From Galbula dea (Eukaryota; Chordata; Aves; Piciformes; Galbulidae): a stretch of DNA of 64,000 bases. Under the pieces are notes generated by a model. That model did not search any database and was not told the origin of the DNA. It saw nothing but the letters and a program-made list of their open reading frames with translations. The stretch spans positions 1,159,499 to 1,223,498 of the forward strand of contig VWZX01005784.1 of the NCBI GenBank assembly GCA_013399015.1, given 5' to 3'. Made by a program: the position numbers and the translations under genes. This document shows positions 23,481-34,800 of this stretch, piece by piece (position 1 is the stretch's first letter; each line of letters starts with the position of its first letter).

Positions 23481-26400
23481 ATTGAGTGTCTACTTCCAGA
23501 GTACTCCTGCCCAGAGCCCCCCCTTTGCCCCGTCACCTGCCTGCCGCTCCCAGTCTCTCCCAGTCTGAGCTGCTCTGCGCTGGCTCCAGCAGTAACATGC
23601 ACACCCCTGCCTTCGCTCCTGCTTGGAGATGCGCTGATGCCCATGGATGACCTTGACCAGCCAATCCCACCCTTTGCACTGGCACCCTGCAGGCTGCTGC
23701 CAGAAGCCCCGTGCTGCTGCCAAAGGCTGGCATGCAGCATTTCACCAGCTTGAGGGATGTGTTTTCCTGGGAACCCCTCACTGGGCAGCAGATCTGATGT
23801 CGGGGAAGGAGGGGCTCTGGGAATGCAGCATTTTGGGTCCCCAGGTCTGCAGTTGCTCGTTCCTTACATCACCCTCCATCCTTCCTGCACCGTGCTCCAT
23901 CCTGCGCCAGGCCCTGCGGTGGCCATGGCTCTGGCCCTGGCAGCATTGGTGCTGTGTGGCTGTTTTACTGACCACAGCCCTGCCAGCACTGCCCACCCGG
24001 CCCCTGAGTGAGCTTGAGGTGCTTGGCAGCATCTGTTCTGCCATGGTTCTGCTGCCTGCACGTTAATTCTCATTAAATCTAGGGAGCCTAATTGCCATTT
24101 CATGTAAATATTTTGTCAAGTGAAAGGGCTTTAGGAAGGGCCAGGCTGACCAGAGGCGAGGAGCCAGGCTCCCTCACTGCTGCGGTGACAAACTCCTGCT
24201 TGTCCTGCCCAACCTCAGGTGTAAACTGTGTCCTCATGGGAGCTGCTGCATGTCCTGCAGTGAGCTCAGAGCTCAGATGTGGCTGTTGGGAGGTGCCTGT
24301 GCATTGTGTCTTCATGCCAGCTGATAAGGGAGACACTGATTTCCCTGCCCACTTGTCTTAGGATGGCTGTGGCCTGGGCTCTGTTTCATGGAGAGTAGTG
24401 AGGGTCCCAAGGAGCTTCCCAGATTGGCTGTAGGACATGGGAGGGATGGTATGAGGAGCAGCAGGTTCTGACCCAGCGACTCTCCTGCTCTGCATAGTGC
24501 TGGCAGTGCTGGCCAAAGGTCAAAGCATTTTCAGGCTCCCATCCTGTTTTTCCCCCACAGCAGGTGAAGAAAGTTACAGTTAAGTGATGTTTTTCCCTAG
24601 ATCCCATTAAACTTTCATGTGCTTTCTCTGCATTTCTGCTCTGCTCCCAGCTGCCAGAGTTACTGTCTCAGATACTTGCCCATGTGTTGTTCATGGTCCC
24701 TTCTCACCTGGTGAGGTCATGCCCAGGTGCTGATATCACCACCCCTGGCTGGGGTCTGTGATCTGCCACTGTGGCCAGGACAGAGGCAGGATCTGGGTCA
24801 GCAGCAGCTGGGAAGGTGCTGAGTGGAGGATTTCAGTACAATATCTGACTTCTTTGGGAGTTGAGAGCAGACAGGAGCTCTAGTGACCTCTTGAGAGCCA
24901 CTGGAGGATGGAGAGGAGGTTTAACTGGTTGCAGAGGAGGCTGCTCCATACTGGCCATATTGGGTTGCAGAATGTCTGTGCTTAGTTTAAACCATGTCTG
25001 TCTTTTAGAGATGAAGCAAGAAAATAGGAATCTATAGGTAGCTGTGAAGCTGCCTCCGAAGATGGGGGAGTGTGCAGGGGCTTGGGGCAGCACGTGGCAC
25101 TGGAATGGTGTGAGCTGAGCTGGCCAGGCTGGGACCTGCACCATGGCCAGGGCTGGTGTTGCTGGTGGCAGGAGGAAGCAATTTGGTTTGTGCTCTTGCT
25201 GGTGCTGGGTGCTCTATGGCAGCAGGTCCTGCAGCTGGGGGACTCCTGCCTGGGGCTGCTCAGGCTGCACAGACCCCATGACCCTCACTCCTCAGTGCCC
25301 ATCACACTCTGGGAGAGGCATCTCTATCCCAGTCCAGTCCCAGTAAATTCTGATGCTGCATCTGCACAGAGGGGCCAGGAGAGCCTGGGTGAGCTCAAGC
25401 ACAGCAGTGGAATGGAGGTGGGCAGGGATTTCTCTGCAGTGGAGCAGAGCCTGCTGGCACACAGTGCTCTTGCCCATCACTGCTGTTGGTCTTTTCTCAG
25501 TGTCCAGGTCTCTGACCAGCAACGGGGCACAGTCTGTAGCCAAGCTAGCAGGGGTGTGGGACCTTCCTTTTGCTTCACAGCATCTCAGATCCTTCAGAGC
25601 GCCTTCCTCTAATTGCTTTGTCTATGATTAACTACTAATGAGCTTTTAATTAATGAATACTATGGCTTGGGGGCATTCTGGAGCGGGTGGAAGGAGAGGA
25701 CTAGATGGGTGCCCTGCTCCCTGGGTGCTGCAGTCATGGGCTGACCCCGTGAATGCTGGGAGCACCCAATCTTTGTGGCTGCTGCGCCTTGGCCTAACCC
25801 ATGTCCTCCCTTGGCAGCTCTCCCGAGCACCAGTGTCCAGGCTCCCACCCCAGCTTTGCACTATGGAAGCAGGCTGGGTGGTGCTGCAGTGTCCTGTTAA
25901 ACACCAGCCACTTGCAGACCCTGGGGCATCCAGCCCACCGATGGCGTTTCCACAGCCTGTCCGTGGGCCACCGCACCGTCCCTCTGCCGGGAGAGAGTGT
26001 GGGAGGCATCCCTGTGAGCACTGCAGCACTGGGGGCTGCAAGTTCCCATTGCATACCAGGGTTGGGTGGGTTGGGGTTTGGATGTGGCTTTGGGGCAGCC
26101 CCTTGGTGGGCAGGAGGTCTGATGTGTGCTCAGGACTTAGTGCAACACACATGGAGGCCTCTTGGCACCTGGATGCATGGGCTGAGCCACAGCAGTGCCG
26201 TGTCGTCAGTCTGCAGAGCACCGCATGCTGAGGCAGGATTCAGGGCAGAGCCCTAGTCAGGGCTTCAGGCAGAGCTCAGAGCTCTCATCTCTGTTGGGTG
26301 AAGTTTCCAAAAGGTGGAGGCGAGCATGCTTTGGAGGGGAGCTGAGTACCTGGTAGTTCTGGCATCTCCCTGGGAGCTGGAGCTGGTAGCACTGTGCTGG

Positions 26401-27774
26401 GGGCACCTCCTGACAGGTTTCTCCCACCGGGCCACCTCCCCACCGCTTGCAACCAGCACATCTCAGCTGCTGGGAGCAGCCTAAGTGTCACACACTCACC
26501 AGTGAGTTCCCTTAGTGGTTCAGGGGGTCCACGCCCATCAGCCCTTCCAACACAGGCTCTGCTCTGAAGCTCCAGCACCTCACTGGGCTTTGAACCAGTG
26601 GCCGAGGCTGCTCCTGTCCTGGTGCCATGTTGTTCTCCCTCTTCCAGAAAACAAAACCAAGGAGCCCTCAAGGGTTCATTTAAAATAAATAAAAAATGAA
26701 AATAGTGCTGATTTGAAGGAAAGCCAGCCCCATCCTGTGCATGGGAGCGCGTCGCCAACCCATCCCCGAAGGGCAGAGAGAAAGATGTGCTTAGAACTGC
26801 AGCCCTGTGCAACTTCTGCCTTTGATCATATATCTTACATGTGCCCTTTGCTTTCCCTCGTCTGATATTTATTAGGTTTAATTTTACTGGGACGCGGCTG
26901 TAAGTGAGACAGATGGAACGGGGTCTGTGCGCCTGGTGAACACATCTTAATTAAACAGATAAATAAACTTTCATTCCAGGAGACTTCAGTTTCGGAGGGG
27001 TTCCTCTGGGGCTGCAGCTCCATGGGGCTGGGCGGCTCCAACCAGGGCTTCTCAGGCCTGGGCGCTGTGGGGCTACCCTCTTACAGTTCTCGTGCCAGCA
27101 CCAGTGCCACATCATCCCGGGGCTGCAGCAGGGCATCAGCAGTGGGGCGACTGGGAGCAGCAGGGCAAGGGAAATCAGCTGGTGGTGGCCAGGGATGTGT
27201 TGGCCACTTCAGAGCCGGCCGGTGGGGTGGTCCAGCCCTGCCATGCCACTGTCCCACAGGGGCTCCCCACTGCCATGGAGGCATCTCTGCAGCCAGGCAG
27301 ATGTTGGTGATGGCTGGAGGAGGGAGAGAGGAGACTTGAACACTCCTCAGCTCCTGGAGCCATGCCTGGTTCACCTACTGCTGTGTATTTATCCTGGGGA
27401 AACATGGTCAGCTCCTGCTGCAGCTGCCGGTGCGGAGGGTCTGCGGCAGCAGGACCAGGGCTGGAGGACCTGCCCAGTGTGTCACTTCTGGCAGAGCTGT
27501 CAGCCTGGTCCTTCCCACGATGCGAGCTGCTGGCTCCAGGCAGTGCCAGGGCTCATGGCACTGCCGCCAGCCAGGAACGTCTTTAAGTCACCCTGCCCGG
27601 AGCCAGGCTCCGGTGCGGGGGAGGACGGGCAGATTACCTCATCCTGGAGCCGGATCCTGCCTCACGTGGTTTGCTTGATTGGGCACTGCAAGCCCAGAGT
27701 GTTGGGCCATGCCCTTCCCTTGTCACCTCTGCCTGGGAGCAGTGCTGGAGCCGCAGTGGAGCCAGACCAGCCCA

Positions 27775-27832
27775 GGGCCTTTGGAGTTGCCAATCTTAAA
27801 GGTTTCTTGGAACCTAAATGATTCTATGATCA
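27775..27832 (+). mobile_element. CR1 LINE 3' terminal scrap
   Basis: Only the last roughly 55 nt: ATCTTAAAGGTTTCTTGGAA then AATGATTCTATGATC. Confidence 0.65.
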
Positions 27833-29229
27833 CCTTGCCCAGGGCATACCTCACCCTGCGCTCAGGTGCTGTGCAGTGCTCAGGGGCAGGTGGGTGCCTG
27901 GTGGGGTGCCTTTTTCCATACCTGCATGAGTGGGAGGATATGCTTGTCCCCCAGTTCTTGCAAAGCTGCCCTGTGTCCTGCCCTGGGCACTGGAGTGTGT
28001 GGGAGAGTGTGGCACTGGAGCCATGGGAGTCCCTGGGGAAGGGGAGCCAGAGATGAGCAAAGAGCATAGGGGCTGAGCACTGAGGTATGTCAGGTGGGCC
28101 ACTGCGTTGGGAGCTGTCATGGTCTCTTATGAGCTCCAGGGCCAGCGGTTGTGAGTGGGACATGGGAGCTCGCTGCAGCTTGCACCGGCTGGGGGATGCT
28201 GTTGGTAGCAGATGCTTTTGGCTCTCGGTACCATGGGACAGTGATGAAGAGAAACCCTCTTCTGGCATCCCCTCCCCTATTTGGCATCTTGTGGTCCCTT
28301 TGGAGTGTAGTAACCCCAGCAGCATGACCCCACGGTGAGGTGAGGTGGCACCCCCTTGGACTAAGACACTGCTTCCTCAGGACAGCAGTTCCCAGAGCTG
28401 TTTGTTTCCACCAGGTTTGCCCGGTGGCTCCGGGCTGGCCGTACCACATGCTGCTGCTGTTGAGTATCTGCAGCAGAACGGGAACCACTGCGAGTGTACC
28501 AGGACACTGCAGCATGTCGCTATGTCTGGGGATACTGTGGAAAATCCCAGCCTCCAAATAGGGTTGGTCGTGTGCTGAAGGCTCCAGCGGAGACGGAGCA
28601 TCAGCAGCTGTTGGCACAGACCTGCCTTTGTGCATCATATTTGGCCAAGATGGAACCTGAACTGAGCCCGGTTTCGTTTCCCCCGTACCCAAACCCAGTG
28701 CTGGCCCGGCTGCTTCATTGCTGGCCGCGGCTCCAAAGTCAGGCGTGATGCAGCGCCAGCAGCATGGGGTGCTGGGGCAGAGACCCCTTTGCCAGCACCA
28801 AGCTCTGCGACACCAGAGGGTGCCGGGGCTGCCGTGGAGCCGTGATGCGAGGAGGTGGGAGCAGGGATCTGAATGAGCACACGCGTGTGCCTGTGCTGGT
28901 TATCACTCGTGGGCACTAGCTCATGGGCTATTGCCATGGCAGCTGTGCCAGAAGTGTGCGTGGTGTTGATGCGTCAGGGCTGCCGGTAGCACCACCAAGG
29001 CAGTCCAAAATGCCAACAAGCCCCTGGAGCTCTACCAGGGTTGGCCCCTGCCCACCGCCGGTGGGAGGTGCTGGGGCAGGGGTTTCCCATCATTCCGGAG
29101 AGCACAAGGAAGTCAGCACCTGCAGGCAGAGCCCCTCCATGTCGCACGGGGTGGCAGGCTCCCCTTTGCCAACGGGGTCTTACAGGGTGCCTAGAGCAGC
29201 AGGCCCTGCCTCGGGCTCTCATGCCTTGG

Positions 29230-29860
29230 TGCTTGGCGAGGCCGAGCGCCGGTGCCCGAGTGCGCAGGCAGTGCTGGGGCTGCAGCCAGGGCTCCTCTCG
29301 GAGGGAATGCCGCCGGGCTGGTGGCCCTGCTCGCCACGGTGTGAGCCCGCAGCGTCGCATCGCAGTCCGTGGCTGCCGGGGCCATGCGTGCTGCGGGGCT
29401 GCAGGCGTGAGCAGGTCTGTGCCTCTCCGGGGAGGCGGGGCTGGGTCTGCTGCATGGCTCCCTGCCCGGCTCTTGCCTGTCTGCCTGTGTGTCTCCCACC
29501 GAGAGCGTGGTGCGTGTGCACGTGTCCGGCTGTGTGCGCGTGGGGAGTCCCGGCGAGGCGCTGCTATCGCGGGGGCTGCGCGGCTGCAAGTGCCGGCTGC
29601 TCGGCACGGCTTCCCGGGGCGCCCCGTGTTGCATCGCCAAAACTCCCGGTAAGACCCTTCTTCCCTTGGGAACTATCACCGGGAAGGGAGACGGTTCTGC
29701 CCAGCGGGCCCCAGTGCGGCAGCGCGTGGCCGAGGGCTGCGAGGGGCTGCCCGGGCGGCGGGGAAACCATCTGCGAGCGGCGGCGGAGGGGTTAAGTGCG
29801 GGATCAGCTGTTCTCATGTCATTACGGATTCTCTTCATTTTATACAGAGCTCTGTTTGAT
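29230..29860 (+). promoter_or_regulatory. CpG-rich candidate internal promoter of RBFOX3
   Basis: This stretch is much richer in CpG than the surrounding 20 kb, with many CG dinucleotides from about 29,230 to 29,790. A possible donor CCG|GTAAGA sits at 29648/29649, which would end a noncoding first exon and splice over about 350 nt to the acceptor at 29997. A TATA-like TTTATACAG lies at about 29,838. It is inferred to be a promoter for a transcript that uses the 34-codon exon; the exact start site cannot be read from sequence. Confidence 0.4.
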
Positions 29861-29997
29861 GTCTGAATGCACAGGGGACTCCCCCTCCTCCTCCAACTCC
29901 CACCCCTTTTATTTCGCTCCCTCGCCCTCTCTCCCTTCCTCCTCCCCTTCCTTTCTCTCTCCCCGCTCCCGCTCTGGCTCACACACACCCTTTGCAG

Positions 29998-30322
29998 ACC
30001 GTGCGCTCAGTGCCAGTGTCTAATGGCACCGAAGTGAACGGGCGAGCGCTGCTCCCGGGGCGCAGCCGGCCTGCCGCAGATGAACCCTCCTAACTAGCGC
30101 CGAGGGGTCGGGAGGGACGGCCGAGGAGGGGAGAGCCCGAGGGGCGAGCCGGGAAGACGAGGAGAGCGGTGTGCGGAAGAGGACGGACCCGCCAGCAGCT
30201 TCACGGCTACCTGTCGACACATGCTGTGCTCCATGGCTAACTCGGGCTGCCTCCTTGTCTCCAACTCAGGCATGCTTCCTCACTCTCTCCCCTGTCCTCC
30301 AGCCTTCCTCTACCTCCAACAG
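29998..30322 (+). CDS. RBFOX3: Candidate alternative 5' exon of RBFOX3 (coding part 30221-30322)
   Basis: A roughly 110-nt pyrimidine tract (29881-29990) ends in TTTGCAG at 29997, a strong acceptor. The exon would end at CAG|GTAAGT (30322/30323), a near-perfect donor. An ATG at 30221 opens 34 codons (starts MLCSMANSGC, ends LYLQQ) in phase 0. This fits the phase-0 acceptor of the exon at 45984, where the frame reads GNQDATAPPDP before MAQPYP. RBFOX1 and RBFOX2 use several alternative N-terminal exons that join at exactly this GNQ boundary. In-frame stops at 30035 and 30095 rule out a longer frame within the exon. The exon could instead be the 3' part of a first exon starting nearer 29,870. 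Transcript support is inferred, not seen. Confidence 0.55.
30023..30037 (+). other. Short upstream ORF 1 in the candidate 5' exon
   Basis: ATG at 30023 followed by three codons and TGA at 30035-30037. It is in the same frame as the ATG at 30221. Seen directly; any effect on translation is inference. Confidence 0.4.
30080..30097 (+). other. Short upstream ORF 2 in the candidate 5' exon
   Basis: ATG at 30080 followed by four codons and TAG at 30095-30097, again in frame with the candidate main ATG at 30221. Confidence 0.4.
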
Positions 30323-30681
30323 GTAAGTCACCCTCTCCGGGGGATTTTTTTGCTTTCCGATTCACACGTGTTTCTGGCCGGTTCCCTCTGAGTAGAGGGT
30401 CAGAGCTTAACTGCTTCCTCCCTGGCTGCGGGGCCTCTCGGGCACCAGCCCCGCAGCACCGGCGAGTTGTGTTGCAGTGGTGGCTCGTGGTCCTCGACCG
30501 CGATTCCGTTGGGTTAGATCCGGTTCCTCTGCTGAGGTGGTTGGAGAGCGGGCTGAGACGCGGGTAGTGCGGCAGGCAAAGCCACCAGCGCGGGTCCAGC
30601 CCTATCCCTGCCTCGGTGCTGCTGCTGTTCGGCAGAGGCGAGGGGCGATGGTGGATACTCGGGATAAAGGAATGAGGCTCC

Positions 30682-30782
30682 TGCATGGCCTGAGGAGGGG
30701 AGAAGGGCTCCTCTCAGGGGAGAAGGGAAAGTGGTGAGCTTGTGCATGCACACGTGTGTGTGCATACATGTATGTGTGCATG
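30682..30782 (+). promoter_or_regulatory. Three TGCATG motifs downstream of the candidate 5' exon
   Basis: TGCATG at 30682, 30743 and 30777, about 360-460 nt after the donor at 30322. RBFOX proteins promote inclusion of exons when bound downstream. Two of the three lie in a TG-type simple repeat, which weakens the case. Confidence 0.3.
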
Positions 30783-30790
30783 TGTCATCG
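30743..30790. repeat. Degenerate (TG)n/(CATG)n repeat
   Basis: Alternating purine-pyrimidine stretch of TGTGCATG and CACGTGTG units downstream of the candidate 5' exon. It contains two TGCATG motifs. Confidence 0.7.
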
Positions 30791-31734
30791 GGCCAGGAGT
30801 GTCTGTAGCCGGGATGTGGGTTCGAGCACATGTGGGTTTGTATTGCTGTTGACGGGAACATGCTGTGGAGGGAACCAGGGGACGGTGGATCTGGGCAAGC
30901 CCCAGGGATGGGCAGCATGGCTAGAGGGTGCCCAGTCCGTAGATTTGGTCCTTAACTTCTGGCCAGAGAGTGCTGTCCCTTGGCTTCCACACTGGACCCA
31001 GCACATCAAGTTTCTGGGCTCGTCATCCCAGGGGAAACATAGTTTGGGAGAGGCAGCATTTTCTTCAAAAGGCTCTTTGCTGCGTTGGAAATCCCGTCTG
31101 CCAGCCAGGCGAACTGCTCCATTTGTGCTTTCAGGAGTTTAAAAATTCATAGCATCCTCACCATGCTCGGTATGGCCTGCACGGCTCTCCCGGCAACCAA
31201 GGACAGGCAGCAACGGGTGCAAACCTTCCTGCCCCTGCAGGGGAGGGCTGGGGAGCACTACCGTCCCTCGGGATGTCTGTAGCCTGTGTCCGAGCACATT
31301 TGTGGCTGGAGCGTGGCCGCGCTGGTGGGGGGGATGGCAAGGCCTGGCTTCATTCCATCCGGAGCCAGCGATGGAGATGGGGCTGGTAAAGCTGGTGGTG
31401 CCACTGGTTATACAAGAGCGGCAGCGGCTGTGGGGTGCACGCGGGGCTCGGGTTCACGCAGGGGCTGCTGCAGAGGCTGGCCAGTATGGTGTGTGATTTA
31501 TTGCACCCTCCTGCAGGCAGAGCCTGGGGAGAGCTGGGGCTGGATTTCGGTCTCGGCTTTCCCCAGCTTTGCTGAGCTCCCTGCAGCCGCTGCTCGGCTG
31601 CCAAGCAGAAACCATCCCTGAGCCTTTTCCCGTCCCTGGAGAGGTTTTGTGTCCCTCTGATGGGAGCTCATAGATGCTTTGAATCAGCAGCTAGCATGAG
31701 GCCCACAGCCTCTGCTGGGAAAGGTGGCAGCTTG

Positions 31735-31850
31735 GGATATGCCTTCTCCATCTGGGATCCTCTCATCTTCCTGGGATTCCCTCATCCCCCAGCATCCCTC
31801 CTCCCCTGGGATCCCCTCCTTACCTGGGATCCCCACATCCCCCAGCCACC
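31735..31850. repeat. Minisatellite with a CTGGGATCCC core
   Basis: Five or more imperfect units of about 19-28 nt built on (C/T)TGGGAT(C/T)CC(C/T)(C/T)(A/C)(T/C)C followed by C-rich spacers. Noncoding. Confidence 0.75.
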
Positions 31851-33427
31851 TGCAAGGGGTTTGGCCATGCCGCTCTCCCTGTGGTGTGCTCTGGCATGGA
31901 CAGCTGCACTGCCGGCTGGCTCCTGGGGCTGCGGCTGGAGGCAGCGGGGTTGGCAGCATTGCAGGCAGGCATGGGCTGCTGCCAGTGCCCAGCTGGGCTG
32001 GGCACAAGTGGAGTTCGGGGTCCCTAGGAAGGAGAAGCTTTACCCCAGTGCATGGCTCTGCTTTTGGTTCCCCCATCACCCTGTTTGATTTAATTTGACC
32101 GTTATGTTTAGTGTCTCTTCTCCTCACCCTCCCAGAAGCCTCCTGTTCCTTGGCAGCAGGTTTGGGCTCGCAAGCCAGGAAAGAGGGTTTTATTAAGAGA
32201 TTTGGAGTTGGATTTTCACCCAGCTAATGAGTATGACAGAGGCCAAAATCTCTGTCCTTTTCCTGGGGCTTGTCCCTTGCTGAGGTTTCTGCACCCAGCG
32301 CTTGGGTACGGGGTGTTCCTGGTGGGTGTCGCAATGAGGTGTCACACAGAGGGACGTCGCTGGCAGCCATCACGTGGGGAAGGGGCACGAGGCACACACT
32401 GCCCCTGGGCTCCTTCTCCTTCCTGACTGAGCAGAGGGCCTGCCTGGCACCTGGTGGGTTAGCCCCAGACTCATTCTGGATTTGGGATGTGTACACCTTC
32501 GGCATGCTAGTGCTAGAGCAGCACACAGGGAGCAGAGCTTCCACTGGTCATGGGCACATGCCCACGGACAGATCTCGACTCACAAGTGCACAGCTAGAGA
32601 TGTCTGGAGGGAGTTAAATGACTCCACCAAAAGGTATTTTGATGTAGGGGCTCAGGGTTTAGACCCTCTGGGTTACAGTTCCCTGTCTGGAGTGTGTGTG
32701 TATGCAGGGAGGCAGATGTCTGTGCATCAGGGCTGGGGTGGGTAAATACACCTGGATGGTGCCTGAGCCCCACAGCTGCAGGGGTTTGTGCTGGCCACTG
32801 GCTTGTACCTGAGCCCCATGGCCGAAGGGGCTTGTGCTGGCCACCAGCTCTTCTCTTGTTGGGACCCACATTCAGCTGGTCTGTCTAGGGAAGGTCAAAA
32901 GCTGGGTGACCACAGGGTCTGTGTACAGTAACTGGCCTTATCCTCTTCAGGCACGTGCTTTCCTTGCGGGGGGCTTGTTGACATTGGCTGTATTAATTCC
33001 TGAGGAAGCCACTTGTGTTTTGTAGCTTCTGAGCCCGAGCATTTTTGACAGTGCTGGTATTTGAAGGAATGACCAAGAAATGAAGTTGTCTGCAAAACTT
33101 TGGTTAGCCCAGGGCAAGGGACAATCCAGCTGCCAGCGGCTCTAGCAGTGCAGATAGCTTATTGAAGCAGCTGCGGGAACCTTGCAGCTCGCTTAGCTCA
33201 GCTCCCACTGTCCCAATGTGGTGCATCTGCACTGCATGCAGGGATCGCCCCCAGACCTGATGTGCTCCAGCACTGGGGCAGAAGCAGGACTCCCAGGGGG
33301 CTGCAGGGTGGGTGGCAGGAAGGTGGGTGAGCGCCCATGGTGGAGCAGACATGCTGGTGGGGCAGGGGGGAGCAGCGTGTCCTTTGGTGAGCCTCAGTGG
33401 TGACCTTTAGCTCTTGCTCAGGATGAA

Positions 33428-33868
33428 CCACAAAAATGATCTGAGAGCTGGAACACCTCTGCTGTGAGAACAGGCTGAGAGAGTTGGGGTTGTTCAGCCT
33501 GGAGAAGAGAACGCTCCAGGGAGACCTTACTGTAGCCTTGCAGTACTTAAAGGAGGTCTACAGGAAAGATGGAGAGAGACTTTTTAGCAGAGCCTGTTGC
33601 AACAGGACAAGGGGCAGTGGTTTGAAACTAAAGGAGAGAAGGTTTCAGATTAGATAGAATGAAGTATTCTACAATGAGGATGGTGAAACACAGACCCAGG
33701 TTGCCCAGAGAGGTGGTAGATGCCCTATCCTTGGAAACATTCAAGGCCAGGTTGGATGTGGCTCTGAGCAACTTGATCTAGTTGCAGATGTCCCTGCTGA
33801 CTTCAGGGAGGTCGAACTAGATGACCTTTAAAAGTCTCTTCCATCCAACCCAAACTATTCTATGACCT
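33428..33868 (+). mobile_element. CR1 LINE 3' fragment in the RBFOX3 intron
   Basis: CR1 blocks GTTCAGCCTGGAGAAGAGAA, TTGCCCAGAGAGGTGGTAGA and GAACTAGATGACCTTTAAAA with an ACTATTCTATGAC end. Confidence 0.9.
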
Positions 33869-34433
33869 AGGTGCAGAAGGAGACTTTGGTGGCTTCATTT
33901 CATTAACAGGGGAATATATCACTGCTTAAAATGTGTCTCCACTGTAATTATAATCGAGCAGATAATTGCTCCAGGATGAGGTGCAGTGCTTACCTGGAGC
34001 AGCCCTGGGCTCTGAGACTCAAGTGGCAGCAACGGAGCATGGCACAGACCCCAGCACAGACAGTGAGGTACATGTGGGGCTGAACATGAGCACAGGTTGA
34101 TGCACAGGTTTATGTACAGGTAGCTGAAGCCTGTCGCAGAGCTGTCCCTTGGGTGCTGCTCGCCAGGGACATCCCAAGTGCCCACGGTCGCACCGTGCTG
34201 CCCAGCCCACGACGCAGGAGGTTCAGCTGAGCAGCACCTGGCCCACTGGGAAACAGCCTCTGCAAAGGTTGCTTGGAAAATTCCTTTCCTGAAAGGCTGC
34301 TGCCAAGTTTAGCATAGTATATTTTTAGGGAGCAAGTCTATTCCAAGCAATATTGTAGGGTGTTGTAGCAGCAGATTTGTTTCAAACCTGGCTTCTCCCC
34401 TTGCTTGTGTGTCACATGGATGTGAGACCTGAC

Positions 34434-34470
34434 ATGGACCCAGCACGGACCCGGCATGGACCCGGCACAG
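34434..34470. repeat. Short 11-nt tandem repeat
   Basis: Three copies of GGACCC(A/G)GCA(C/T), head to tail. Confidence 0.7.
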
Positions 34471-34554
34471 CAGCTCCCAGCCCCGGCCGAGCACCCGCAC
34501 TGCAGCAGCAGCCTTGCACAGTGGAGGACAGGCCTTAAAGCAGCAAAAAACCAC

Positions 34555-34800
34555 ATTTTCCTCCTTTTTTTTTTTTTCTTTTTTTGGTTAATATATTGAA
34601 AACACTGACATTAATTTTAGCTTTGCAAAACTGGTTTTCCCACAATAGCTGTAATTTAGGCCTACAGTGCCTGGCGATGCTCTTTTTATAGGTGTATTCC
34701 TATTTTAGTACTATAGTGATGGGTGAATGAGTAGATTAAATTAGATTTAGTATCTATCATTTTTAAAGCATTACAGGCAGGTGGTGGAGGGGTATGGTTT
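34555..34800. promoter_or_regulatory. AT-rich candidate conserved noncoding element in the RBFOX3 intron
   Basis: T-run then AT-rich, motif-dense sequence (TTAATATATTGAAAAC, ACATTAATTTTAGC, TAGATTAAATTAG). Different in composition from the flanking intron. Confidence 0.3.

Larger units (their letters stand above)
21468..29229. other. Noncoding region upstream of the candidate RBFOX3 5' exon
   Basis: Mixed-GC sequence with one AT-rich island (23,280-23,480), a CR1 scrap at 27,775 and another AT-rich patch near 26,830-26,990. No supported gene. Confidence 0.5.

Noticed and set aside
28923..29795. 290-codon plus-strand and 265-codon minus-strand open frames near 29 kb
   Set aside because: They overlap in a CpG-rich block, where stop codons are rare, and neither resembles a protein.
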